Shown here piece by piece: positions 24,649-33,912 of a stretch of DNA of 64,000 nt; positions within the stretch are counted from its first letter, which is position 1, and every line of letters starts with the position of its first letter. The translations under genes and the position numbers were made by a program. Location of the stretch: positions 62,001 to 126,000 of the forward strand of contig NZ_JAGYHF010000011.1 in NCBI RefSeq assembly GCF_018336155.1. The letters are read 5' to 3'. This DNA comes from Pseudomonas rustica (GTDB lineage: Bacteria > Pseudomonadota > Gammaproteobacteria > Pseudomonadales > Pseudomonadaceae). The notes under the pieces are model-generated. The model was not told the origin of the DNA. It was given only the letters and a program-made list of their open reading frames with translations, and ran no database searches.

Positions 24649-25584
24649 ATGCCTGCCCTGCGCCGTTTTCCCCTACCGCTGATCGCCGCTTTTTTTGCGC
24701 TGTACGTGATCTGGGGATCGACCTATCTGGTGATCCGCATCGGCGTTGAATACTGGCCGCCGTTGATGCTCGGTGGTGTGCGCTTCGTGATTGCCGGCAC
24801 ATTGATGTACGCATTCCTGCGTTGGCGTGGGGCGCCGGCGCCGACCTGGGCGCAGTGGAAAGCGGCGGGGATCATCGGGATTTTGTTGCTCAGTTTCGGT
24901 AACGGCGCGGTGAGTGTGGCCGAACACACCGGTGTGGCTTCGGGCGTGGCGGCATTGGCGGTGGCGACGGTGCCGTTGTTCACTTTGCTGTTTGGTTATT
25001 TCTGGGGCGCACGCAATACGCGTCTGGAGTGGGCCGGGGTCGCGTTGGGGATTATCGGCATTGCCATGCTCAACATGGGCTCCAACCTGCAATCGAGTCC
25101 GCTGGGCGCGGCGTTGCTGATTTTTGCGGCGGCGACCTGGGCGTTCGGTTCGGTGTGGAGCAGACATTTGCCGTTGCCGCAGGGTGCGATGGCCAGTGCG
25201 GTGGAGATGTTGGTCGGCGGCGTGGTGCTGCTGATCGGTAGCGCGATGACCGGTGAACGCCTGCAAGCCGTGCCGCCGATGGAAGGCTGGCTGGCGCTGG
25301 CGTACTTGATTTTCTTCGGCTCGATCATCGCCTTCAATTCTTATATGTACCTGCTCAAGCACGTGCGTCCGGCGGCGGCGACCAGTTATGCCTACGTCAA
25401 CCCGGCGGTGGCGGTGTTGCTCGGGATCGTGTTTGTCGGCGAGACCATCGGCATCGAAGAAGCGCTGGCGATGCTGGTGATCATCAGCGCCGTGGTGCTG
25501 ATTGGTCTGCCGCAGTGGCGTCGTCCGGTGCAGCCGCCAGTCGTGGCGCCGACAGCCGTTCCCACAGAAACGCGTACGAATTAG
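24649..25584 (+). CDS. EamA-family exporter, YedA-like
   Basis: Encodes 311 residues with ten hydrophobic segments in two EamA repeats. The start LIAAFFALYVIWGSTYLVIRIGVEYWPPL closely follows the YedA pattern, and SYAYVNPAVAVLLGIVFVGE is the usual end of the second repeat. It should export a small metabolite across the inner membrane; the substrate is unknown. The ATG at 24649 is chosen because it places the first transmembrane segment near the N-terminus; the frame is open upstream. Transcribed alone, 52 bases before the helicase gene. Confidence 0.88.
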   Translation: MPALRRFPLPLIAAFFALYVIWGSTYLVIRIGVEYWPPLMLGGVRFVIAGTLMYAFLRWRGAPAPTWAQWKAAGIIGILLLSFGNGAVSVAEHTGVASGVAALAVATVPLFTLLFGYFWGARNTRLEWAGVALGIIGIAMLNMGSNLQSSPLGAALLIFAAATWAFGSVWSRHLPLPQGAMASAVEMLVGGVVLLIGSAMTGERLQAVPPMEGWLALAYLIFFGSIIAFNSYMYLLKHVRPAAATSYAYVNPAVAVLLGIVFVGETIGIEEALAMLVIISAVVLIGLPQWRRPVQPPVVAPTAVPTETRTN

Positions 25585-25636
25585 GGTAAACTGCGCGGCA
25601 TTGCATGCCTGCGTTATTTTTTCCTACGGTACTTCC

Positions 25637-26974
25637 ATGACTTTCGCCACCCTTGGCCTGATCGAACCCTTGCTGCGCTCCCTCGAGAAGCTCGGCTACC
25701 AGACCCCGACGCCGGTTCAGGCGCAAGCCATTCCGGCCGTGCTGGCCGGTCGTGACCTGATGGCAGCGGCCCAGACCGGCACGGGCAAAACCGCCGGTTT
25801 CGCCTTGCCACTGCTGCAGTTGCTGGCCATGGAAGGGCCGAAAGTCGCCGCCAATTCGGTGCGCGCACTGATTCTGGTGCCGACCCGCGAACTGGCCGAG
25901 CAGGTTCACGAAGCCGTGCGCCAGTACGCCGAAAACCTGCCGCTGCGCACCTACGCGGTGTACGGCGGCGTCAGCATCAACCCGCAAATGATGAAGCTGC
26001 GCGGCGGTGTTGACCTGCTGGTGGCGACGCCGGGCCGTCTGCTCGACCTGTTCCGCCAGAAGGCGCTGAAATTCAATCAACTGCAAACTTTGGTGCTCGA
26101 CGAAGCCGATCGCATGCTCGATCTGGGCTTCTCCGAAGAACTGTCGAACATCTACCGCGCGCTGCCGAAGAAGCGTCAGACGCTGCTGTTTTCCGCAACC
26201 TTCTCCGACGACATCCGCCTGCTCGCCGGGCAGATGCTCGATGATCCGCTGACCGTTGAAGTCAGCCCGCGCAATGTCGCCGCCAATACGGTTAAGCAGT
26301 GGATCGTCACGGTGGACAAGAAGCGCAAGGCCGAACTGTTCGTGCACCTGATGCGCAAGAACAAGTGGAAGCAGGTGCTGGTGTTCGCCAAAACCCGCAA
26401 CGGCGTCGATGCGCTAGTGGAAAAACTCCAGGGCTTGGGTGTGAATGCCGACGGTATCCACGGCGATAAGCCGCAGGCGACCCGTCAGCGTGCACTGGAT
26501 CGTTTCAAACTCAGTGAAGTGCAGATTCTGGTCGCGACCGACGTTGCTGCGCGGGGTCTGGATATTGAAGATTTGCCGTTGGTGATCAACTTCGATCTGC
26601 CGATCGTGGCTGAGGATTATATTCACCGTATTGGCCGGACTGGCCGTGCAGGTGCGACCGGTGAGGCGATCTCGCTGGTGTGCGCGGATGAAGTGAACAT
26701 GTTGTCGGCGATTGAAATGCTCACGCGCCAGACCTTGAAGCGTCAGAACGAGCCGGATTTTGAGCCTGAACACCGCGTGCCGGACACCGATGCCAGCGGT
26801 CAGGTGATCAAGAAGCCGAAAAAACCGAAGAAGCCGAAAGCTTCCGGTGGTGGTGGCAAACGTAATCTGGGCAAGTGGGTGGACAGCGGCGAGACGCAGG
26901 CGCCGGAGCCTTCGGTCAAGCCTGTGCGCAAGGTGCCGGTGTTTAACACTGGGCCGCGTAAGCGTAAGCCTTAA
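25637..26974 (+). CDS. rhlE: DEAD-box RNA helicase, RhlE-like
   Basis: Encodes 445 residues. Motifs in order are the Q motif (GYQTPTPVQAQAIP), motif I AAQTGTGKTAGF, Ia PTRELAEQV, Ib TPGRLLDLF, II VLDEADRMLDLGF, III LFSATF, V ATDVAARGLDIE and VI HRIGRTGRAG. The C-terminal tail is Lys/Pro-rich (KKPKKPKKPK) and then basic, typical of the RNA-binding extension of RhlE proteins, which remodel rRNA during ribosome assembly or assist mRNA decay. Start at the ATG at 25637; the frame upstream overlaps the previous gene. Pseudomonas usually has several rhlE paralogues and I cannot tell which this is. Confidence 0.93.
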   Translation: MTFATLGLIEPLLRSLEKLGYQTPTPVQAQAIPAVLAGRDLMAAAQTGTGKTAGFALPLLQLLAMEGPKVAANSVRALILVPTRELAEQVHEAVRQYAENLPLRTYAVYGGVSINPQMMKLRGGVDLLVATPGRLLDLFRQKALKFNQLQTLVLDEADRMLDLGFSEELSNIYRALPKKRQTLLFSATFSDDIRLLAGQMLDDPLTVEVSPRNVAANTVKQWIVTVDKKRKAELFVHLMRKNKWKQVLVFAKTRNGVDALVEKLQGLGVNADGIHGDKPQATRQRALDRFKLSEVQILVATDVAARGLDIEDLPLVINFDLPIVAEDYIHRIGRTGRAGATGEAISLVCADEVNMLSAIEMLTRQTLKRQNEPDFEPEHRVPDTDASGQVIKKPKKPKKPKASGGGGKRNLGKWVDSGETQAPEPSVKPVRKVPVFNTGPRKRKP

Positions 26975-26983
26975 GGTCAAAAG

Positions 26984-27160
26984 CCCCTCACCCTAGCCCT
27001 CTCCCGGAGGGAGAGGGGACTGATTGGGGGATGCTTTGAAGTTACGCCGACCTGAGAGAGCTTTACCGAATCCATAATCGACTCGTTTTTTCAGGTCGAT
27101 GTATAGCGGCAGACACCTCGGTCGGCCCCCTCTCCCTCTGGGAGAGGGCTGGGGTGAGGG
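26984..27160. repeat. Pair of CCTCTCCC hairpins between convergent genes
   Basis: CCCCTCACCCTAGCCCTCTCC...GGAGAGGGG (26984-27018) and its counterpart in opposite orientation (27124-27160) flank about 105 bases. Each copy is itself a hairpin (CTCTCCC-GGAG-GGAGAG and CTCTCCC-TCT-GGGAGAG). The arrangement resembles a REPIN of the common CCCTCACCCCAGCCC repeat family and probably also ends transcription from both sides. Confidence 0.75.
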
Positions 27161-27161
27161 T

Positions 27162-28397
27162 TCAGATGTTGAGCCACTGCACAATTCCCAACCCCGCCGC
27201 TCGCCCGCTGGCAAAACACCCTGTCAGCAAATAGCCCCCCGTCGGCGCCTCCCAATCCAGCATCTCCCCCGCGCAGAACACCCCCGGCAACGCCTTGAGC
27301 ATCAAACGCTCATCCATCGCCTCAAACGTCACGCCGCCCGCACTGCTGATCGCTTCGTCCAATGGCCGCGTTTTCACCAGCGTCAGCGGCAACGCCTTGA
27401 TCGCCCGCGCCAACAGCGCCGGATCAGCGAACGTCGCCGCATCTGTCAGCTCCCGCAGCAACGCCGCTTTCACCCCATCAATCCCGACCTGACTGTGCAG
27501 ATGCTTGGCCATCGAGCGCGAACCGCGTGGCTTGCTCAACGCCGCTTGTAATTTATCCACAGGCCGGCCGGGCAGCAGATCGATGTGGATAACCGCCGCG
27601 CCGTATTGATTGATCGCCTCACGAATCGGCGCCGACAGCGCGTAAATCAAACTGCCCTCAATCCCGGTCGCAGTGATCACGCATTCGCCCAAGCGCGGAA
27701 TGTCGTCGTTCAAACCAATGGCGATATTTTTCAACGGCGCGCCGGCGAATTTGCTGACCATCAATTCGCTCCAGGCCTGCACCTCAAAGCCACAATTACT
27801 CGGCTGCAACGGCGCCAGTCCTACACCGCATTGCTCCAGCGCCAGCATCCACGCACCGTCAGAACCGAGACGCGACCAGCTGCCGCCGCCAAGGGCGAGC
27901 AGGGTGGCATCGGGTTTGACGGTGATTTCGCCTTCTGGGCTGTCGATGCGCAGCGCACCGTGTTCATCCCAGCCGAGCCAGCGATGGCGGGTGTGGATAA
28001 CTACGCCGCTGTCGCGCAGACGCTTGAGCCAGGCGCGTAGCAGCGGGGCGGCTTTCATGTCGGTGGGGAACACGCGGCCGGAGCTGCCGATAAAGGTTTC
28101 GATGCCCAAATCGTGAATCCATGTGCACAACGCGTCGGCGTCGAAGTTGCGCAGCAGCGGGGCGATTTGCGGTGCGCGTTCGGCATAGCGCGAGAGAAAT
28201 GCCGGGTAGGCTTCGGAGTGGGTGATGTTCATGCCGCCGACGCCGGCGAGCAGGAATTTGCGGCCCACCGAGGGCATGCCGTCGTAGAGATCGACGCGGA
28301 TTCCGGCCTGGCTCAGCACTTCGGCGGCCATCAGGCCGGCAGGGCCACCGCCGATGATGGCGACGTGAGCGGGGGAGGAGGCGGAATTCTGGGTCAT
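27162..28397 (-). CDS. FAD-dependent oxidoreductase, BaiN/HI0933-like (TIGR03862 type)
   Basis: Encodes 411 residues. The N-terminal Rossmann motif HVAIIGGGPAGLMAAEVLS binds FAD; GRKFLLAGVGGMNITHSE is typical of the HI0933/BaiN group, and the C-terminal VFCAGEMLDWEAPTGGYLLTGC closes the FAD domain. Family members of the gut BaiN type reduce a steroid double bond, but most bacterial homologues, including this housekeeping-like version, have no known substrate. ATG at 28397 chosen; the frame upstream is open but the Rossmann motif begins 10 residues after this ATG. Confidence 0.87.
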   Translation of the reverse strand: MTQNSASSPAHVAIIGGGPAGLMAAEVLSQAGIRVDLYDGMPSVGRKFLLAGVGGMNITHSEAYPAFLSRYAERAPQIAPLLRNFDADALCTWIHDLGIETFIGSSGRVFPTDMKAAPLLRAWLKRLRDSGVVIHTRHRWLGWDEHGALRIDSPEGEITVKPDATLLALGGGSWSRLGSDGAWMLALEQCGVGLAPLQPSNCGFEVQAWSELMVSKFAGAPLKNIAIGLNDDIPRLGECVITATGIEGSLIYALSAPIREAINQYGAAVIHIDLLPGRPVDKLQAALSKPRGSRSMAKHLHSQVGIDGVKAALLRELTDAATFADPALLARAIKALPLTLVKTRPLDEAISSAGGVTFEAMDERLMLKALPGVFCAGEMLDWEAPTGGYLLTGCFASGRAAGLGIVQWLNI

Positions 28398-28450
28398 GGC
28401 GTGCGCTGCGGTATGGCGGGATAAGCCGCGCATTCTAACAGCGCAGATCC

Positions 28451-28547
28451 CTTGTAGGAGCTGAGCTTGCTCGCGAAAGCGGTGTGTCAGCCACCGACAA
28501 TATTGAATGTAAGACCGCTTTCGCGAGCAAGCTTTGCTCCTACAAGG
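28451..28547. repeat. REPIN (TTGTAGGAGC...TCGCGAAAGC type)
   Basis: Inverted arms at 28451-28480 and 28517-28547, each with GAGCAAGCT(T) and TTGTAGGAGC elements. It lies between the divergently placed flavoprotein and deacetylase-like gene ends; 28548-28665 holds nothing else that I can identify. Confidence 0.85.
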
Positions 28548-28665
28548 TTGTGATGGTTAAAAATTAGCCAGTGTTCTGTAGGCCCCGGACGGTATGGGCT
28601 GTAGGCCCTTTCACTCAGCTTATCCACAGGCAGTTCCACAGCGATTGTGGGTAACGCAGCACAGC

Positions 28666-29586
28666 TCAATGACAACCGTGTGACTGCCAGACCCGCTGCG
28701 CGCTGTGATGGAGGATGCCGTGGCGGCGGGCGAGGGCGTGGCGATCCTTGCTGTAGCCGCCGCCAATCACGCCCATCACCGGAATGTCGCGACCCAGGCA
28801 ATGGCGCATCACACTTTCATCACGGGCGGCGACGCCTTCATCCGTCAGTTGTAGATAGCCGAGGGCGTCGTCCTTGTGCACATCGACACCGGCGTCGTAC
28901 AGCACCAGATCCGGTTGATACAGCGGCAGCAAATAGTTGAGCGTGTCATCGACCACCTTCAAATAATCGGCATCGCCCATGCCTTTCGGCAGCGGTATGT
29001 CCCAGTCACTTTCCGCTTTGCGTGCAGGAAAATTCTTCTCGCAGTGCAGGGAAACGGTAATCGCCTCCGGCGTGTCGTGAAGAATCCGTGCCGTGCCGTC
29101 GCCCTGATGCACGTCGCAATCGAAGATCAGCACGCGATTCACCCGGCCACTTTGCAGCAGGTAATGGCTGATGATCGCCAGGTCATTGAAGATGCAGAAA
29201 CCCGCCGGGTAATCGTAATGCGCGTGATGCGTGCCGCCAGCCAGATGACAAGCCAGACCATGTTCCAAGGCTTTTTCCGCCGCCAGAATCGAACCGCCAA
29301 CCGCGCGCACTGTGCGTCGCGCCAAGGCGTCGTTCCACGGCAGGCCGAGGCGCCGTTGGTCTTCGCGGGACAACTCGCCGCTCATGTAGCGTTCGATATA
29401 CGCACGGTCATGGGCGAGGGCGAGGATGTCGTTGGGGCAGATCTCGGGGCGCAGCAGGTCGGCATCGCGGGTCAGCCCGCTGTCGACCAGGTGATCGCGC
29501 AGCAAACGGAACTTGTCCATCGGAAAGCGGTGATCCGCCGGAAACTCGGGGCTGTAGTCTTCGTGGTAGATCAGCGGCAGTGGCAT
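28666..29586 (-). CDS. Histone deacetylase-family amidohydrolase
   Basis: Encodes 306 residues. Zinc-dependent deacetylase motifs are AGGTHHAHYDYPAGFC (paired His), VLIFDCDVHQGDGTA (Asp-Val-His metal ligands) and DAGVDVHKDDALG (third Asp), plus GVIGGGY near the C-terminus with the usual glycines. Bacterial members include acetoin-utilisation protein AcuC and acetylpolyamine amidohydrolases; length and motif spacing fit the small class II-like bacterial group. It is cytoplasmic. ATG at 29586 begins MPLPLIYHEDYSPEFP, the normal start of the family; upstream frame ignored. Confidence 0.92.
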   Translation of the reverse strand: MPLPLIYHEDYSPEFPADHRFPMDKFRLLRDHLVDSGLTRDADLLRPEICPNDILALAHDRAYIERYMSGELSREDQRRLGLPWNDALARRTVRAVGGSILAAEKALEHGLACHLAGGTHHAHYDYPAGFCIFNDLAIISHYLLQSGRVNRVLIFDCDVHQGDGTARILHDTPEAITVSLHCEKNFPARKAESDWDIPLPKGMGDADYLKVVDDTLNYLLPLYQPDLVLYDAGVDVHKDDALGYLQLTDEGVAARDESVMRHCLGRDIPVMGVIGGGYSKDRHALARRHGILHHSAQRVWQSHGCH

Positions 29587-29669
29587 GGCGTATTCATGTA
29601 GGAAATGTTGGAAAGAGTGAAGGATCCTACCAGCGATGTAGACTTGCGGCATGGAAACGGAGGGGCACG

Positions 29670-30239
29670 ATGGAGCCGATACTGGAACTGCAAAGCGCAC
29701 GCTTGTTGATGCGCCAGTGGCAGGACGAAGATTTGCCGGCATTTGCGGCGATGTGTGCCGATCCTCAGGTCATGCGTTATTTTCCGGCAGCGTTGAGCCG
29801 ACTCGAAAGCGCCTCGCTGATCGGGCGGATTCGCGGGCATTTTGCCGAGCACGGTTTCGGCCTGTGGGCGCTGGAGCGCAAGGACAGCGGCGAATTTATC
29901 GGTTTCACCGGGCTCGGTGTGGTTGGTTTCGACGCGCCGTTTACTCCGGCGGTGGAAATCGGCTGGCGTCTGGCCAAGGAACATTGGGGGCTGGGCTATG
30001 CCAGTGAAGCGGCGTGGACGGCTCTGCGCTGCGGCTTTGACCGGATGGCCCTGAAAGAAATCGTCTCATTCACCGCGCAAATCAATCTGCCGTCGGAGAA
30101 AGTCATGCAGGCGATTGGCATGCATCACGCCCCTGACGATGATTTCGATCACCCCAAGCTCGCCGTCGATCACCCGCTGCGCCGCCACGTGCTGTACCGC
30201 ATCACGCGGGAGCAGTGGCTGGAAACCTTGCATGGATAA
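29670..30239 (+). CDS. GNAT-family N-acetyltransferase (RimJ/RimL type)
   Basis: Encodes 189 residues. ILELQSARLLMRQWQDEDLPAFA is the typical start of ribosomal-protein/N-alanine acetyltransferase-like GNAT enzymes; EIGWRLAKEHWGLGYASEAAW is the acetyl-CoA-binding motif with the Gly-x-Gly-x-Ala signature. It transfers acetyl from acetyl-CoA to an amine, substrate unknown. A strong GGAGG ribosome site precedes the ATG. The downstream tesB gene is 105 bases away. Confidence 0.9.
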   Translation: MEPILELQSARLLMRQWQDEDLPAFAAMCADPQVMRYFPAALSRLESASLIGRIRGHFAEHGFGLWALERKDSGEFIGFTGLGVVGFDAPFTPAVEIGWRLAKEHWGLGYASEAAWTALRCGFDRMALKEIVSFTAQINLPSEKVMQAIGMHHAPDDDFDHPKLAVDHPLRRHVLYRITREQWLETLHG

Positions 30240-30344
30240 GCAGACACAGACGTTTACAATGGCGCGATAGTGGCTCGCGCCAGAACCTGAATCGACCGTT
30301 GCAGCCAAGACTGCACGGCATTGCTTTGTGTGAGGAGAGTCTGA

Positions 30345-31214
30345 ATGAGCCAAGTGTTGGAAGATCTGGTCGACCTGCTGACCCTGGAACCGATCGAAGA
30401 AAACCTCTTCCGTGGCCGCAGCCAGGACTTGGGTTTCCGTCAGTTGTTCGGTGGTCAGGTGCTTGGTCAGTCGTTGTCGGCGGCCAGTCAGACGGTTGAA
30501 GAAGCGCGCCACGTGCATTCGATGCACGGTTATTTCCTGCGTCCGGGCGACGCCAAGTTGCCGGTGGTGTATTCGGTTGATCGCGTGCGTGACGGCGGCA
30601 GTTTCAGTACGCGCCGGGTGACCGCGATCCAGAAGGGCCATCCGATTTTCACCTGCAGCGCGTCGTTTCAGTACGACGAAGAAGGTTTTCAACACCAGAG
30701 CCAGATGCCCGTGGTGGTCGGCCCGGAAAATTTGCCGTCGGAACTGGAATTGTTCCAGCAACGTGCGCAACTGATCCCCGAGCACATGCGTGAAAAGCTG
30801 CTGTGCCCGAAACCGATCGAAGTGCGCCCGGTCACCGAAAAAGACCCGTACAACCCGCAACCGGCCGATCCGGTGAAGTACGTGTGGTTCCGTGCTGACG
30901 GTGCGTTGGCCGATATTCCGGCGCTGCACAAATACTTGCTGGCCTACGCGTCCGACTTCGGTCTGCTGACCACTTCGATGCTGCCCCACGGCAAATCGGT
31001 CTGGCAGAAAGACATGCAGGTCGCCAGCCTCGATCACGCGCTGTGGTTCCACAATGATCTGCGTGCCGATGACTGGCTGCTCTACGCAATGGACAGCCCG
31101 TGGGCCGGCAATTCCCGTGGTTTCTCCCGTGGCAGCGTGTACAACCGCGCCGGCCAATTGGTCGCTTCGGTGACGCAGGAAGGCTTGATTCGCCATCGCA
31201 AGGATTGGGCATGA
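30345..31214 (+). CDS. tesB: Acyl-CoA thioesterase II
   Basis: Encodes 289 residues, a double hot-dog fold protein of the TesB family. Landmarks are LFRGRSQDLGFRQLFGGQVLGQ, SMHGYFLRPGDA, and the second-half SLDHALWFHN (catalytic Asp region) with SRGFSRGSVYNRAGQLVASV at the end. It hydrolyses medium and long acyl-CoAs to free fatty acid and CoA in the cytoplasm. The stop codon overlaps the HAD gene start by four bases (ATGA), so the two are translationally coupled. A GAGGAG site precedes the ATG. Confidence 0.95.
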   Translation: MSQVLEDLVDLLTLEPIEENLFRGRSQDLGFRQLFGGQVLGQSLSAASQTVEEARHVHSMHGYFLRPGDAKLPVVYSVDRVRDGGSFSTRRVTAIQKGHPIFTCSASFQYDEEGFQHQSQMPVVVGPENLPSELELFQQRAQLIPEHMREKLLCPKPIEVRPVTEKDPYNPQPADPVKYVWFRADGALADIPALHKYLLAYASDFGLLTTSMLPHGKSVWQKDMQVASLDHALWFHNDLRADDWLLYAMDSPWAGNSRGFSRGSVYNRAGQLVASVTQEGLIRHRKDWA

Positions 31215-31804
31215 GCCTGAAAGAGGTGAAGCACTGGGTGTTCGACATGGACGGCACGCTGACCGTCGCCGTGCATGATTTTGCGGCGATTCGCGTGGCG
31301 CTGGCGATTCCGCCGGAGGACGACATCCTCACGCATCTTGCGGCGTTGCCGGCGGATGAAGCGGCGGCGAAACATGCTTGGTTGTTGGAGCATGAACGCG
31401 ATCTGGCGCTGGGTTCGACCCCGGCCACCGGCGCGGTTGAGCTGGTGCGTGATCTGCATGCGCGCGGTTATCGCCTCGGCATTCTGACCCGCAACGCGCG
31501 GGAATTGGCGCATGTGACGCTGGAGGCGATTGGTTTGGCTGACTGCTTTGCGGTGGACGATGTGTTGGGTCGCGACGAAGCGCCGCCTAAGCCGCACCCG
31601 GGTGGTTTGCTGAAACTGGCAGACGCGTGGGACGTGCCGGCCAGCGAGATGGTGATGGTCGGTGATTATCGCTTTGATCTGGATTGCGGAAGAGCGGCAG
31701 GGGCGCGGACGGTGTTGGTGAATTTGCCGGAGAACCCGTGGCCGGAGTTGACGGATTGGCATGCTAAAGATTGTGCTGAGTTGCGGCGGATGCTTTTGGT
31801 TTGA
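31211..31804 (+). CDS. HAD-superfamily hydrolase coupled to tesB
   Basis: Encodes 197 residues. HAD motif I is WVFDMDGTLT (nucleophile Asp and second Asp), motif II GILTRNAR, motif III Lys in APPKPHPGG, and motif IV MVGDYRFDLDCGR. This is a subfamily IA phosphatase with a small helical cap, of the phosphoglycolate phosphatase type, likely acting on a small phosphorylated metabolite. Its ATG overlaps the tesB stop, which suggests a shared metabolic setting, but the substrate is unknown. Confidence 0.9.
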   Translation: MSLKEVKHWVFDMDGTLTVAVHDFAAIRVALAIPPEDDILTHLAALPADEAAAKHAWLLEHERDLALGSTPATGAVELVRDLHARGYRLGILTRNARELAHVTLEAIGLADCFAVDDVLGRDEAPPKPHPGGLLKLADAWDVPASEMVMVGDYRFDLDCGRAAGARTVLVNLPENPWPELTDWHAKDCAELRRMLLV

Positions 31805-31827
31805 GATTTTTGCTGTCTGAAAGGACG

Positions 31828-31925
31828 CCTTCGCGAGCAAGCCCGCTCCCACATTGGATCTGTGCAATGCACAAAATCTCTGTGCACTGAAGATCTAATG
31901 TGGGAGCGGGCTTGCTCGCGAAGAG
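31828..31925. repeat. REPIN (GCGAGCAAGCCCGCTCCCACA type)
   Basis: Inverted arms at 31830-31862 and 31893-31925 of the GGGAGCGGGCTTGCTCGCGAA family, same family as 20172-20269. Lies between convergent genes. Confidence 0.88.
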
Positions 31926-31947
31926 GCCAGAACCGCCACCCCAAAAT

Positions 31948-32901
31948 TCACTGCTCAAACAGGGCTTTCTGCCCCTCCGGCGACGTCAGCATCCCATCGC
32001 CGTTATGCCCAACCCCCGGCACTTCCACCAGCCGCTGATTGACCCCTTCCGGATGTCGGCGCAGCAGATAGCCGAAGTAAGATTTCCCACGCTCAAGACG
32101 GAACGCGCCCTGCGCTTCCGCCGCGCAACTCTTGTCCAGCGCCGGGTGCTGCGGATCAATATCCTGCTGCCCGAGCAGATAGATCACCTCGCGTTTGACG
32201 TAACTGCTTTCAAGCTGCAGCGGCGTTTGCCCACCGGCGTACACCGGCATGTCTGCCAGCCCGTACTTCCAGCGATTGAAACCCGGGCACTTGGCGTGAT
32301 CGAATGCAGCCGGGCGCTGTTCATTGAAATACGCATACGACGACGGATTCGCCACCACATAGCGCAGACGAATGCCGTTGGCCTTCAGCGCCAGCTGATC
32401 CTTGGCCAGCAGGGCATAGCGCTGCACCACTTGGCCGCCGCCGGAGTGGCCGAAAATCACGATCTGCTTCACGTCGGGAAACTGTTTGCGATCGGTGATC
32501 CGCGCGACGATTTCATCCAGTGCCGCGTACGAACTCAACGGATTCGGCCCTGTGGATAAGCCGCCGCCCATCCATTCATTGCCTTGCCAACGCAGCAACG
32601 TGGCGGGCAACGAGTACAGGGCGACATCGCTTTCATTGAGAAACTGCGGGGCGATCACCAGCGTGTGTGCGGTCTGTCCGGCCAGTTCGGCGGCGCTTTC
32701 GGCGCTTTTGCGATAGGTCTCGGCGTTGCGCAAACGGCCATGAATGACGATCAGCACACGCTCGATTTTTTCCGGCGCCGGGCCAATGCCCACCGCCATT
32801 TCCCCGGCCTTGAGTTGCAAGCGACCGGGGCTGATCGCATCGACACCTGCGGCGTGCGCGGTGCTGCCAACGATCAGTAACGCCAAAAGCCATTTATGCA
32901 T
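31948..32901 (-). CDS. Secreted alpha/beta hydrolase
   Basis: Encodes 317 residues with a clear signal peptide (MHKWLLALLIVGSTAHAAG, cleavage near residue 18). The hydrolase core has IHGRLRNAETY as the oxyanion-side strand, the nucleophile elbow GHSGGG with Ser, and a C-terminal GVGHNGDGM with the catalytic His. It should act in the periplasm or outside the cell as an esterase-like enzyme. Its ATG directly follows the stop codon of the metallopeptidase gene (TAAATG), so the two are coupled. Substrate unknown. Confidence 0.85.
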   Translation of the reverse strand: MHKWLLALLIVGSTAHAAGVDAISPGRLQLKAGEMAVGIGPAPEKIERVLIVIHGRLRNAETYRKSAESAAELAGQTAHTLVIAPQFLNESDVALYSLPATLLRWQGNEWMGGGLSTGPNPLSSYAALDEIVARITDRKQFPDVKQIVIFGHSGGGQVVQRYALLAKDQLALKANGIRLRYVVANPSSYAYFNEQRPAAFDHAKCPGFNRWKYGLADMPVYAGGQTPLQLESSYVKREVIYLLGQQDIDPQHPALDKSCAAEAQGAFRLERGKSYFGYLLRRHPEGVNQRLVEVPGVGHNGDGMLTSPEGQKALFEQ

Positions 32902-33792
32902 TTACAGGTTTTTCGCCGCGAAGGTGTCGCACTGGCCGACCTGGCCCTGCGCGAATCCGGTTTTAAACCAGCGCACCCTTTGCGCCGACGTGCCGTGGGT
33001 AAACGAGTCCGGCACCACACGGCCCTGACCCTGTTGTTGCAGGCGATCATCACCGATGGCGTTAGCCGCGTTCAAGGCTTCTTCGATGTCGCCCGGTTCC
33101 AGCCAGTTCAGACGTTTCTGCGCGTTGTAAGCCCAGACACCGGCGAGGCAATCGGCCTGCAATTCCTGACGCACCAGCAAACCACCGTCGCCTTCCATCT
33201 GCCGACCTTGCTGGCGGGCTGTCTGAATTTTCGCCGAGACGCCGAGAAGCGTCTGCACATGGTGTCCGACTTCGTGCGCAATCACGTAGGCCTGAGCGAA
33301 ATCGCCGGCCGCCTTGAAGCGTTGCGACATTTCCTGGAAGAACGCCATGTCCAGATAGACCTTCTGGTCGGCCGGGCAATAGAACGGGCCGGTGGCGGAG
33401 GTGGCCAGACCGCACGCCGAATTGACCCGGTTGCTGAACAGCACCAGGGTCGGATCCTTATATTGGCGACCGGCCTGTTGGAAAATCGAACCCCAGGTGT
33501 CTTCGGTGTCGCCAAGGATCGAGCGGACGAACTCAGCCTGCTCATCGTTGGCCGGCGGCGCCTGACGGGTCTGCGAAGTCGGTGCCGCTTGCTGAGTAGA
33601 TTGCCCGGCGAGCTGGCCGAGGATCTGCATCGGATCCTGGCCGGTGATCCAGCCGATCCCGACGATCAGCAGAATCGCCCCCAGGCTCAGACCTTTGCCG
33701 CCACCAAAGCGCATGCCGCCACCGCCACCGCCTGCATCATCACCCCGGGCGTCGACGACGTTGTCACTGCGTCGGCCTTTTTTCCATAGCAT
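32902..33792 (-). CDS. YpfJ-family zinc metallopeptidase, copy 1
   Basis: Encodes 296 residues of the neutral zinc metallopeptidase family (YpfJ, PF04228). The N-terminus is polar (MLWKKGRRSDNVVDARG) with a Gly/Met-rich stretch, then one transmembrane segment (LSLGAILLIVGIGWITG). The catalytic motif HEVGHHVQ gives HExxH with a further His, and ELQADCLAGVWA supplies a downstream Glu. The protein is probably anchored with its catalytic domain in the periplasm. A paralogue lies 120 bases upstream in the same direction and the secreted hydrolase follows without a gap. Confidence 0.92.
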   Translation of the reverse strand: MLWKKGRRSDNVVDARGDDAGGGGGGMRFGGGKGLSLGAILLIVGIGWITGQDPMQILGQLAGQSTQQAAPTSQTRQAPPANDEQAEFVRSILGDTEDTWGSIFQQAGRQYKDPTLVLFSNRVNSACGLATSATGPFYCPADQKVYLDMAFFQEMSQRFKAAGDFAQAYVIAHEVGHHVQTLLGVSAKIQTARQQGRQMEGDGGLLVRQELQADCLAGVWAYNAQKRLNWLEPGDIEEALNAANAIGDDRLQQQGQGRVVPDSFTHGTSAQRVRWFKTGFAQGQVGQCDTFAAKNL

Positions 33793-33912
33793 GTGGGAAT
33801 CCTCCGTTGTACGTGGTGATGAGTGTTGCTGGTGCGCGACGGTGGCGCCAGTCCGGTCGTCAGACCATCGTGATCGACGCCGGTTCTAAAGCAGATGCCG
33901 ATATTGCCAAGC